A stretch of DNA of 64,000 nt from Bacteroidota bacterium (GTDB taxonomy: Bacteria; Bacteroidota; Ignavibacteria; Kryptoniales; JAKASW01), in NCBI GenBank assembly GCA_021789975.1, contig JAJYIT010000002.1:186001-250000 (forward strand). The letters run 5' to 3'. Made by a program: the position numbers and the translations under genes. This document shows positions 9,306-16,562 of the stretch, piece by piece. Below the pieces are notes generated by a model. That model was not told the origin of the DNA. It worked only from the letters and a program-made list of their open reading frames with translations, and made no database searches. Numbering within the stretch: position 1 is the first letter of the stretch; each line of letters starts with the position of its first letter.

Positions 9306-10835
9306 ATGTCAAAGATCATTGGAAAGAAATTGGCATACGGCGCCGGGGCACTCAGCGTCGTTGCCGCAGTATTCATACTTTCGATGGGGCTCACTTTTGG
9401 CGGTACCACTCGGACTCATAAGCCAGTGAAATTAGGATCCGCTACACCACCCATCGCTCAACTTTCGCCTGCGATCGAGCAATTGAGCGACGCTTTCATG
9501 AATGTTGCAAAAGCGGTGACTCCTGCGGTCGTACAAATCAAAGTGACCTCGACCCCGAAGGCAGTTAATGTGCCTGGCGGGCAGAACAACAATATGTTCA
9601 AATTCTTTTTTGGGCCAGATTTTCCATTCCACAACTTCAATATGCCTCAGGGCTCCCCCCAGCCGGAGGTTGCGCTGGGTTCCGGAATTATCGTCAGTCC
9701 TGACGGATACATCATGACCAATAATCACGTCGTTCAAGGCGCCGATCCCAACGGCATCAAAGTCACGCTACTCGACAAACGTCAGTTCCATGCAAAGTTG
9801 ATCGGGCGTGATCCTACTACGGATATTGCCGTGATCAAGATCGACGGAACCAGCCTGCCTTACGTCTCACTTGGTAATTCCGACAGCGCCCGTGTGGGAC
9901 AGTGGGTGGAGGCGATAGGTAATCCGTTCGGGCTAGACTACACCGTCACTCAGGGAATTGTAAGCGCCCTGGGCCGGAGCATCAGCATCATACGGAACAA
10001 ATACGGCATTGAAGACTTCATTCAAACCGACGCAGTGATAAACCCCGGTAACAGTGGGGGACCTCTTGTCAATCTTCACGGACAGGTTATAGGAATCAAC
10101 ACCGCGATAGCAACCAACACCGGCTCGTACGAAGGTTACGGTTTTGCGATTCCCATAAATCTTGCAAAGAGCGTGGCTGAGGATTTGATCGAGCATGGAA
10201 GAGTAATTCGACCATACATCGGTGTTCAGATTTCTGCGGTCGATCAGACTATGGCGAAGGCCATAGGTATGGATAACCCCTCCGGCGTCCTTGTACAAAG
10301 CGTTGAAAGCAATTCACCTGCCGAAGAGGCTGGAATCAAATCTGGAGATGTGATACTGAAATTCGACGGAGTTGGCATTAAGGACATGAGTGAACTGCAG
10401 GAACAGGTCGCGACGAAACAGCCTGGAGAAAAAGTGCCCGTCGAGATCTTTCGCAACGGTAAGCGTCTGACGCTCACGGTGACCCTGAGAGCGCGTAACG
10501 GTTCCGAGTTCGCTGAAGCGTCGACAGGGACTGCGGCTGCATCGAATCTTGCATCACTCGGTCTGTCGGTGCAAAACGCAGACAAGGAAACCCTAAAGAA
10601 GTACGACGAAAAGAACGGTGTGCTTGTAACCGGCGTGACGGCGGGCAGCGAAGCTCAAGACCGAGGCTTGCAGCAGGGTGATCTCATCACCAAAGTTGAC
10701 AACAAAGCAATCAACAGTGTTGACGATCTGAATAATATTGTGAAGGCTCACAAGCCAGGCGACGCCTTACTCTTCAGAGTTACTACTCAATCGAAGACCA
10801 ACGAGTTTCTAGCTCTGGCGATCCCTTCAAAATAA
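9306..10835 (+). CDS. HtrA/DegQ-type periplasmic serine protease (Do family)
   Basis: An envelope quality-control protease and chaperone of 509 aa. It has an N-terminal hydrophobic signal/anchor (GALSVVAAVFILSMGLTFGG), a trypsin-like domain with the triad His141 (TNNHVV), Asp173 (PTTDIAV) and Ser250 (NPGNSGGPL), then two PDZ domains (about residues 295-385 and 420-500). The length and double PDZ match DegP/DegQ. The ATG has AAGGAG 9 nt upstream. It is monocistronic, with a strong terminator right after it and a long divergent spacer before it that carries palindromic sites, so it is probably regulated. It could be named degP or degQ; the sequence alone does not decide. Confidence 0.93.
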   Translation: MSKIIGKKLAYGAGALSVVAAVFILSMGLTFGGTTRTHKPVKLGSATPPIAQLSPAIEQLSDAFMNVAKAVTPAVVQIKVTSTPKAVNVPGGQNNNMFKFFFGPDFPFHNFNMPQGSPQPEVALGSGIIVSPDGYIMTNNHVVQGADPNGIKVTLLDKRQFHAKLIGRDPTTDIAVIKIDGTSLPYVSLGNSDSARVGQWVEAIGNPFGLDYTVTQGIVSALGRSISIIRNKYGIEDFIQTDAVINPGNSGGPLVNLHGQVIGINTAIATNTGSYEGYGFAIPINLAKSVAEDLIEHGRVIRPYIGVQISAVDQTMAKAIGMDNPSGVLVQSVESNSPAEEAGIKSGDVILKFDGVGIKDMSELQEQVATKQPGEKVPVEIFRNGKRLTLTVTLRARNGSEFAEASTGTAAASNLASLGLSVQNADKETLKKYDEKNGVLVTGVTAGSEAQDRGLQQGDLITKVDNKAINSVDDLNNIVKAHKPGDALLFRVTTQSKTNEFLALAIPSK

Positions 10836-10859
10836 GTTTGCTCCACTCCCCCACAAGGT

Positions 10860-10901
10860 GAAGGCGATTGGCATTATGCCAGTCGCCTTCCCTCCCTTTT
10901 T
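10860..10901 (+). terminator. Rho-independent terminator after the HtrA gene
   Basis: GAAGGCGATTGGCA and TGCCAGTCGCCTTC form a 14-bp stem with one G-T pair around a TTA loop (10860-10890). CCTCCC and a TTTTT run follow, and it sits 24 nt after the stop codon. Confidence 0.85.
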
Positions 10902-11166
10902 AGTAAAGCTTCATGATCAATTCCCTCCAAGAAACACAGTTGGGACAATCTCCAGGCAAGAGCCGAATCTTAGATTCCAACTCTAAATATTTCGTGGGGA
11001 GTTTCCAAGGGTAACCGGTCTTGACTGCAATTCGCCCTTTGTGCTTCCGCCAAACCGCACCGATTGCAAGCGGTTCAAAATTGAAAACAACTGACTCCGA
11101 TAGATGCTTTTGTGCAAGTGCGTTGAAGCTGCATTGCGGCATCAGTCGGCGTGTAAACCTTGCCAA
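10900..11166 (-). CDS. Small hypothetical ORF, doubtful
   Basis: An 88-codon frame with TTG at 11166; an in-frame ATG lies 8 codons in, and a stop at 11173-11175 prevents any longer version. The product ends with CPNCVSWREL preceded by a Trp- and Lys-rich stretch (AVWRKHKGR, TGYPWKLPTK). The composition is protein-like, but there is no ribosome site and no family I recognise. It may be a real small protein or a decayed fragment of a larger gene. It fills most of an otherwise empty 452-nt gap between the HtrA terminator and the DUF971 gene; nothing else was seen there. Confidence 0.3.
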   Translation of the reverse strand: MARFTRRLMPQCSFNALAQKHLSESVVFNFEPLAIGAVWRKHKGRIAVKTGYPWKLPTKYLELESKIRLLPGDCPNCVSWRELIMKLY

Positions 11167-11287
11167 ACTCTCTCAAGCGTAAATGTAGATAATGCCCCCC
11201 GCGTAGGAAAATCAAAACGTCCAAGAATTTCCTCTGTTCGTACCGTAGCAGGTTATTGGCTGGCAGGTTCCAAGACTTATTGACTAC

Positions 11288-11632
11288 TTATCCGCGGTTC
11301 TTCGCGGCGTCTGGCGCCAAGCGTGGTGCAAACTCTCCACAAATTCTTCTCAAGTAATCGAACGCGTAGATTCCCGTATTGTGGCCGTCGAGCCAGGTTA
11401 GTGCCAAAGCATAGTTCCCCACAATCTCCGCCCCTTTCAAATTGTACTTACCTGGCGTCAGGATTTCCAGCGGTACCGGCTTGTACTCTCTCCACAAAAC
11501 AGTCTCACCTGCACATGATGCACAAGGACACCTATCGCGCAGATACTTCATCGACAAAGTATATTCCTTGTTGTCGTCCCACTTCACAAAAACATTCTGA
11601 TCATCAATTTTTTTGAATTCGATTGGATGCAC
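11288..11632 (-). CDS. DUF971 domain protein
   Basis: A small cytosolic protein of 114 aa matching the DUF971 domain (also the N-terminal domain of gamma-butyrobetaine hydroxylase). Characteristic features are the LSMKYLRDRCPCASC block with a C-x-C-x2-C cluster, VGNYALALTWLDGHNTGIY, and a final FDYLR. In bacteria stand-alone DUF971 proteins often accompany Fe-S or Mrp-type genes, but no such neighbour is here. The start is GTG at 11632 with GGAGGG just upstream. A hairpin separates it from the peroxiredoxin gene upstream. The function is not known. Confidence 0.8.
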   Translation of the reverse strand: MHPIEFKKIDDQNVFVKWDDNKEYTLSMKYLRDRCPCASCAGETVLWREYKPVPLEILTPGKYNLKGAEIVGNYALALTWLDGHNTGIYAFDYLRRICGEFAPRLAPDAAKNRG

Positions 11633-11656
11633 TAGCCCTCCCGGTTTGATCTTAGC

Positions 11657-11689
11657 CGGGGTTATCGGAAATGGTCACCGACAACCCCG
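11657..11689 (-). other. Strong intercistronic hairpin between peroxiredoxin and DUF971 genes
   Basis: CGGGGTTATCGG (11657-11668) and CCGACAACCCCG (11678-11689) form a 12-bp stem with one mismatch or G-T pair and a 9-nt loop. It lies 10 nt beyond the peroxiredoxin stop on the minus strand. There is no T-run after it, so it could be a weak terminator, an attenuator or an mRNA-stability element. Confidence 0.5.
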
Positions 11690-11699
11690 ATAAGGATGT

Positions 11700-12230
11700 T
11701 CAACCTTTCTTACTCGCAAGCTTCTTCAGTTCAGCAATAACCTGTCCGGCATTGATTTTCGGATCTACTTTCGGATAGATTCTGACAATTTTTCCTTTGG
11801 GGTTCAAAAGAAATGTCACACGGTTATCAAGCTTCCACTTCGCATTATAAACCCCGTATTGATTTGCCACCCTGTGTAGAGGATCGGCCAGTAGAAGGAA
11901 GTTGAGGTGGTACTTTTTTATAAACGCCAGATGAGATTTCACGGTTTGGACACTCACGCCAATCACCTTTGCGCCTTCTCTTGTTATCGATGAGAGATCA
12001 TTGCGGAATGTACAAGCTTCGGTTGTACAACCAGGAGTCTCATCCTCGGGATAGAAATATAGAACTACGAATTGTCCTCTGAAGCTACTCAGCTTGTGCC
12101 AATGACCGTCACTCCCTTTCAGAGTGAAATTGGGCGCAAGCTGCCCAGGTTTAAGTGTGATTTTGGCATTCGCCGCCGCAACGATGCAAAACATAATCGC
12201 CATAAGCGGCACAAGAGATTTCTTAAGCAT
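11700..12230 (-). CDS. Periplasmic Bcp/PrxQ-type peroxiredoxin
   Basis: A thiol peroxidase that reduces peroxides. The first about 22 residues (SLVPLMAIMFCIVAAANA) are a cleavable signal peptide, so the mature 150-aa enzyme should work in the periplasm. The thioredoxin-fold domain begins LKPGQLAPNFTLKGSDG. The active site YPEDETPGCTTEAC holds the peroxidatic Cys and a second Cys five residues later, as in atypical two-Cys PrxQ proteins. FLLLADP and VTFLLNPKG are further family blocks. The ATG at 12230 has a strong AGGAGG site. The gene ends a minus-strand string from ribD/ribE through the 251-aa hypothetical; its reductant is not in the window. Confidence 0.92.
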   Translation of the reverse strand: MLKKSLVPLMAIMFCIVAAANAKITLKPGQLAPNFTLKGSDGHWHKLSSFRGQFVVLYFYPEDETPGCTTEACTFRNDLSSITREGAKVIGVSVQTVKSHLAFIKKYHLNFLLLADPLHRVANQYGVYNAKWKLDNRVTFLLNPKGKIVRIYPKVDPKINAGQVIAELKKLASKKG

Positions 12231-12248
12231 TGTTTCCTCCTCTTAGAT

Positions 12249-13004
12249 TTATATGAAATAGAGATTCGATAGTTTTTGGTTCAAATCAAATCCGTAAAAG
12301 TCGTCGCCGTTGAAGTCGAAACTTGATTTGCTTTCATATCCCAGCCAGTTCCAATTTGCAAGAACTTTCGCCCGTTCATCGGGCATCAACTCGCAGAACT
12401 CTGAGACGAGATTCGAGAATTGGGGATGACCATCATACTTGTCTGGATTCACAACCGCGAAGATCCGGCGGTTGGCACGGACTTCATCTATGATCCTGGC
12501 ATCGACTTCCGTCGCTTTCAATATCGCACTTCCTCCGGCCAGGCGGACGGAGTGTGTCTTAACGAAGTCCCCTTCATCCAGCACATCAATCGACGCGGTA
12601 CGAGCAATGCGTGACACTTTGAGAAGAAAATCCAATACGAGATAAGCATTGAACTCGTTGTCGGCAACGCGTGCGAAGCCGCTTGCAAAAGCTCCCTCTT
12701 CGTACCCGCCCCTCTTCACTAGAATCAACTCTCTCGCTTCAAGTTCGTCAACAATTTCTTCTTCGGTGTAGCCCCTTTTTTCAAGCTCCTCGAACCGAGT
12801 TCTAACGATAGCTGAATCGCTTCCTACCCGATCATAATTCGGGAAAATTAAGAACCTGCGAAAATCAAGCTTACCCCCAGTCCAAAAAAACTCGGAATTG
12901 TACCACCGCTGTAACGACCGAATGGACTCCCATTCCTCCGTCGAGACAAAGTTTTCCCTGTTGTTGGTAACCTTAAACTGGATTCTTCGTGGCATGTGCT
13001 GCAC
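12249..13004 (-). CDS. Conserved-looking hypothetical protein in the riboflavin operon
   Basis: I do not recognise this 251-aa protein. It is soluble, without signal peptide or membrane segment, acidic, and rich in Phe, Asp and Asn. Notable stretches are RRFLIFPNYDRVGSD, a helical charged part (FEELEKRGYTEEEIVDELEAREL), a middle mixed alpha/beta region (ASIDVLDEGDFVKTHSV), RIFAVVNPDKYDGHP and a C-terminus rich in F-x-G-D-D-F. Two starts are possible: ATG 13004 and ATG 12995 (residue 4), with an AGG element upstream. It overlaps the end of ribE by 23-32 nt, so it is translated from the same transcript, and peroxiredoxin follows 18 nt later. No function is claimed. Confidence 0.75.
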   Translation of the reverse strand: MQHMPRRIQFKVTNNRENFVSTEEWESIRSLQRWYNSEFFWTGGKLDFRRFLIFPNYDRVGSDSAIVRTRFEELEKRGYTEEEIVDELEARELILVKRGGYEEGAFASGFARVADNEFNAYLVLDFLLKVSRIARTASIDVLDEGDFVKTHSVRLAGGSAILKATEVDARIIDEVRANRRIFAVVNPDKYDGHPQFSNLVSEFCELMPDERAKVLANWNWLGYESKSSFDFNGDDFYGFDLNQKLSNLYFI

Positions 13005-13611
13005 CTACTAAACTCTCAATGTATGGTTCGACCGCGCCCACAACTAACTTCGCTATCATATCGATTTCTACGTTTACCCCGTTCCCGACCCGGAGGTGCT
13101 TGAAGATCGTATTTTCAAAAGTGTGAGGAATAATTGCCACTCTGACTGAGTCCGATAGCCTCTCCGCAACCGTGAGGCTGACGCCGTCAATGGCTATACT
13201 TCCTACCGGGATAATGTATTTCATAAAGGCTCTGGACAAGCCTATCGTGAAAACATGGCTCAACGGAAGTTTTGCAATTACACGGACTCTCCCGACTGTA
13301 TCCACATGCCCTTGGACAATGTGGCCACCAAGCCTATCGTTGAGCGCTACGGCACGTTCCAGATTTACGCTATCACCTGTCCGGAGGAACCCGAGTGAAG
13401 TCTTTTTGATCGTCTCTTCCACAGCTTCTACACTTATTCGACCTACCTTTCTTCCAACAATAGTAAGGCACACTCCGTTCACGGACAAACTGTCTCCAAG
13501 GTTTATGTCATCCATGACTTTCTTACAGGCAATCTGGAAAAGTCTGCCGCCTTTACCTTTCCCTCCTGAGCGCATAACCGTGCCGACTTCTTCGACTATT
13601 CCTGTAAACAT
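12973..13611 (-). CDS. ribE: Riboflavin synthase alpha chain
   Basis: Converts two 6,7-dimethyl-8-ribityllumazine molecules to riboflavin plus a pyrimidinedione. It consists of two similar lumazine-binding barrels (about residues 1-90 and 95-190). The first starts MFTGIVEEVG and includes the SVNGVCLTI stretch; the second includes GGHIVQGHVDTVG and IDGVSLTV. The ATG at 13611 is chosen (212 aa, the normal size) because AGGAGG sits 8 nt upstream and the family always starts MFTGI. The longer frame to 13668 would overlap ribD. It follows ribD by 29 nt. No FMN-riboswitch-like structure was noticed upstream. Confidence 0.95.
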   Translation of the reverse strand: MFTGIVEEVGTVMRSGGKGKGGRLFQIACKKVMDDINLGDSLSVNGVCLTIVGRKVGRISVEAVEETIKKTSLGFLRTGDSVNLERAVALNDRLGGHIVQGHVDTVGRVRVIAKLPLSHVFTIGLSRAFMKYIIPVGSIAIDGVSLTVAERLSDSVRVAIIPHTFENTIFKHLRVGNGVNVEIDMIAKLVVGAVEPYIESLVGAAHATKNPV

Positions 13612-13640
13612 TTGACCGACCTCCTGATTCTCAAAAAAAA

Positions 13641-14777
13641 TCAATCCTCCGGCGAATCCTTTCGGCACTTTTGAGCGTCGAAATAGCCCGTGACCATCAG
13701 GTCTTCTCCCAATTTCTCTATCTCGAAATTTTCCAACTTGATCGCACTCGAGAGACTTCTGATTCTCACGCCGTCAGCTAATGTCTTCCCCGCGCCAAGA
13801 ATTCTCGGGGCTATGAAGAGCTGCAATTTGTCGGCAGCATCTGACTCGACAAACTGAGAGAAGACATCTCCTCCGCCTTCCACGAGTATAGAAGAGAAAC
13901 CCAACTGTCCGATCACCTTAAGGATTTGTACTACTGCGATTCTTCCTTTTCGCCGGGCATCCACCGGTACAAGCTGTACCCCTTTCTTAGCCAGAAGAGA
14001 GAGCTTTCTTTTCGCCGCCAGATTCTTTCTTTCGATGCCGGACTTGTATATCACAACAGTCTTCGCACTCTTGGTGTCGAAAACTTTTGCGTTTATCGAA
14101 CCCGTCAGATTTCCATCAAGAACAATCCTGACAGGAGATCGCCCTTTGACATGGCGCACTGTCAATTCCGGATCATCAATCCGCACAGTTCCTGCACCAA
14201 CAAGGACCGCGTCGTATTCGGACCTTAGGGAATGAACGAGATTCAAAGAAGAGCCGGATGTTATATATTTCGATTTTCCATTCTCAAGCGCAATCTTCCC
14301 ATCAAGTGACTGGGCAATTTTTAGAGTGACAAAAGGGATCCTGCTCGAAATATATTTCACGAATTTTTCGTTCAGTTTCATAGACTCATTCCCAAGCAGA
14401 CCGACATCCACTTCGATGCCTGCATCCCGAAGTCGCTGAACACCTTTGCCGCTAACAAGTGGATTCGGATCCAGCATCGCCGCGTAGACTTTCTTCACGC
14501 GCTTCTCGATGAGAAGATCGACGCAAGGGGGTGTCTTTCCGAAATAGCTGCACGGCTCAAGGTTGACGTACACCTCGGCACCTTCAACTGTCGAGATAGC
14601 CGAGCGTATAGCGTTTACCTCCGCGTGAGGGCCACCGAATTCCTGGTGATAACCTTCCCCGATTATTTTTCCTTCTTTCACAATTACGCATCCTACCATA
14701 GGGTTCGGACTCACGTAGAGCCTACCTCTATCTGCCAGTTGAAGGCACTTCCGCATCAAAACTTTTTTGTCTTCCAT
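13641..14777 (-). CDS. ribD: Bifunctional diaminohydroxyphosphoribosylaminopyrimidine deaminase/reductase
   Basis: Catalyses the deamination and side-chain reduction steps of riboflavin synthesis (378 aa). The N-terminal deaminase (about 1-145) has the zinc site GPHAEVNAI and PCSYFGKTPPC. The C-terminal reductase (about 150-370) has IAQSLDGKIA, TSGSSLNLVHSLRSEYDAVLVGAGTV across its NADPH-binding core, and the ILVEGGGDVFSQF block. It stands at the head of a riboflavin-centred stretch (ribD > ribE > hypothetical > peroxiredoxin), 7 nt after the SAM hydrolase gene stop, so it is probably co-transcribed with the upstream dxs group. Confidence 0.95.
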   Translation of the reverse strand: MEDKKVLMRKCLQLADRGRLYVSPNPMVGCVIVKEGKIIGEGYHQEFGGPHAEVNAIRSAISTVEGAEVYVNLEPCSYFGKTPPCVDLLIEKRVKKVYAAMLDPNPLVSGKGVQRLRDAGIEVDVGLLGNESMKLNEKFVKYISSRIPFVTLKIAQSLDGKIALENGKSKYITSGSSLNLVHSLRSEYDAVLVGAGTVRIDDPELTVRHVKGRSPVRIVLDGNLTGSINAKVFDTKSAKTVVIYKSGIERKNLAAKRKLSLLAKKGVQLVPVDARRKGRIAVVQILKVIGQLGFSSILVEGGGDVFSQFVESDAADKLQLFIAPRILGAGKTLADGVRIRSLSSAIKLENFEIEKLGEDLMVTGYFDAQKCRKDSPED

Positions 14778-14784
14778 GACCGGG

Positions 14785-15558
14785 CTAAGGGTGTCTCAGC
14801 GTCAGTTTGTTCCCCACTTTGGATCTGAGAATTCTAGCCGCGCTCCCCCGATTCACAGATATCTCCAGGAGGCCGGAACTTCCGTTTACACCGATAAGAC
14901 CTTTCCCGGGGGCGGCTGAATATGAACAATAGTACTTTGAAATCCTTCGCTTGCCTGCTGAAAGTGTAGACCTGCCATTGAGAAGCTCGTCATTCCAAAG
15001 GAAACTCGTCAGGATATTTCCAAAATGGTCGATGTAGACAACCCTGCCGAAATTCATTCCTTTCGATATGCCCGAATAAAACTTCTCAACACGTGGATAT
15101 CTGAATCTCTCTCCGAGCTCGTGAATTGCTGCGCCTCTTGAAAGATGTGCCGCAACCGGCGCGAAAATATCACGGCCGTGAAAAGTATTACTAACCCCAC
15201 GAGCGAAAAATTTCCGGTTGCTTACTTCGTGGAATTCAACCTCTCTCGCCTCTGCCACCACATAATCCAACAAAGCGTTGTCCGGCGCGATAAACAGGCG
15301 ACCGTCCAATCGGCCGCAGATTATCTTCCTGTCACTTCCGACTCCGGGATCGATTACCGAAACGAAAATGCTGTCGTCCGGGAAAAATGAGTAGGAAGCC
15401 CAGAGAATAAAAGACGCCTCTCGAACATTTTGGGGCTCTACAAGATGAGTCAGGTCCACTACGCGGGCGAGAGGGTTAATCGCCGCTATCACTCCCTTCA
15501 TGACCCCGACGTAATAGTCCGAGACCCCGAAATCGGTGAGCAGAACTACGACAGGCAT
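14785..15558 (-). CDS. S-adenosyl-L-methionine hydrolase (SAM hydroxide adenosyltransferase)
   Basis: A DUF62 family protein of 257 aa. Members split SAM to adenosine and methionine using an activated water; the related fluorinase and chlorinase use halide. Family blocks are VVLLTDFGVSDYYVGVMKGV, VVDLTHLVEPQNV, SVIDPGVGS, FIAPDNALLDYV, FHGRDIFAPVAAHLS, and the C-terminal VYIDHFGNILTSF. The Asp, Arg and His positions used by the hydroxide enzymes appear present, and I see no halogenase-specific loop, so hydrolysis is the better call. Its start and the upstream oxidoreductase stop overlap by one base (TGATG). The physiological role of this family is poorly understood. Confidence 0.88.
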   Translation of the reverse strand: MPVVVLLTDFGVSDYYVGVMKGVIAAINPLARVVDLTHLVEPQNVREASFILWASYSFFPDDSIFVSVIDPGVGSDRKIICGRLDGRLFIAPDNALLDYVVAEAREVEFHEVSNRKFFARGVSNTFHGRDIFAPVAAHLSRGAAIHELGERFRYPRVEKFYSGISKGMNFGRVVYIDHFGNILTSFLWNDELLNGRSTLSAGKRRISKYYCSYSAAPGKGLIGVNGSSGLLEISVNRGSAARILRSKVGNKLTLRHP

Positions 15559-16559
15559 CAGAGCTTCACGGCATTTTCGCGCTTAGCCGAGAGGTACGAA
15601 GCATCGACAATCTTCATCACATTGCACATTTGTGCAATTGTCGGGACATCGAGCTTGACGCCGGCAAGATAACGCGCGAAGTTCGTCAGTTCTGTCTCAT
15701 AACTTCTCTTGAAGACATTTTCAAATTTCGAATTCTGGACCGGGGTGAGACTAACCAGCCGGTCCTGGACTCTATTGTGAAGTAAAAGCGGGCTCGTCGT
15801 TGCAGTGCCTTCAGTTCCATAGACTTCGAACCTGAAGCTTTCGTCAGGCTGCTGAAGCCCCCAGCTCGCGTCGAGTCGGATCATCGCACCGCCAACTGTT
15901 CGCATTGTCACGAGGGCAGTATCTTCCATGTTCTCATAGTGATGTCTGAAAAAAGCCGCGTTCACCCCTTTTATCCTTGGAAAATCGAGCAACCAAAGCG
16001 CAAGATCGATCAGCACTATTCCTAAATCCAGCATGACACCTTTTCTTGTCTGCGGGCTTGAGTCGATTTTCATCCTCGTGCTGGGTTCTTGTTTGTGCCA
16101 GGCTGCACTGATGTAGAAAATTTCACCCAGCTGCCTCTCGCTTATGTAGCTCTTGAGCATCATGAAGTCAGCCCGAAATCTGTTGTTCATCGCCGCCAAA
16201 ATTGTCTTCCCGTTTGCAGCCGCAGCCTTGGCAAGGATCTGTCCCTGTTCTTCGTTTATGGTCGGAGGTTTTTCAACAAGCACATCTTTGCCTGCGTTCA
16301 CTGCTGCAAGGGCAATATCGAAATGGCTTTCGGTAGTGGTGCAAATATCAACAACGTCAACTTCCGGATCTTTGATGAGGTCGGAATAACTATCGTAGAG
16401 TGCCGTAATTCCATGTTGCTTGCCGAGCGCCCTCAATTTTCTCTCATCCTGGTCGGCAAGGGCAACCAATTTTACGCCGTTAATTTTCCTTAGTATTGGA
16501 AGATGGATCACCTGGGCAACAGCGCCTCCACCGATAACACCGAGCCTCAAATCACTCAT
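15558..16559 (-). CDS. Gfo/Idh/MocA family NAD(P)-dependent oxidoreductase
   Basis: A two-domain sugar-type dehydrogenase of 333 aa. Residues 1-120 are a Rossmann fold (LGVIGGGAVAQVIHLP, LVALADQDERK, VDVVDICTTTESHFDIALAA, GKDVLVEKPPT). The EKP motif contributes the conserved catalytic-site lysine. The rest is the alpha/beta substrate domain with DLGIVLIDLALWL and the DASWGLQQ strand. The substrate cannot be read from the sequence. It is 3 nt downstream of dxs and overlaps the SAM hydrolase gene by one base, so it belongs to the same transcription unit. Confidence 0.88.
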   Translation of the reverse strand: MSDLRLGVIGGGAVAQVIHLPILRKINGVKLVALADQDERKLRALGKQHGITALYDSYSDLIKDPEVDVVDICTTTESHFDIALAAVNAGKDVLVEKPPTINEEQGQILAKAAAANGKTILAAMNNRFRADFMMLKSYISERQLGEIFYISAAWHKQEPSTRMKIDSSPQTRKGVMLDLGIVLIDLALWLLDFPRIKGVNAAFFRHHYENMEDTALVTMRTVGGAMIRLDASWGLQQPDESFRFEVYGTEGTATTSPLLLHNRVQDRLVSLTPVQNSKFENVFKRSYETELTNFARYLAGVKLDVPTIAQMCNVMKIVDASYLSAKRENAVKL

Positions 16560-16562
16560 CGA

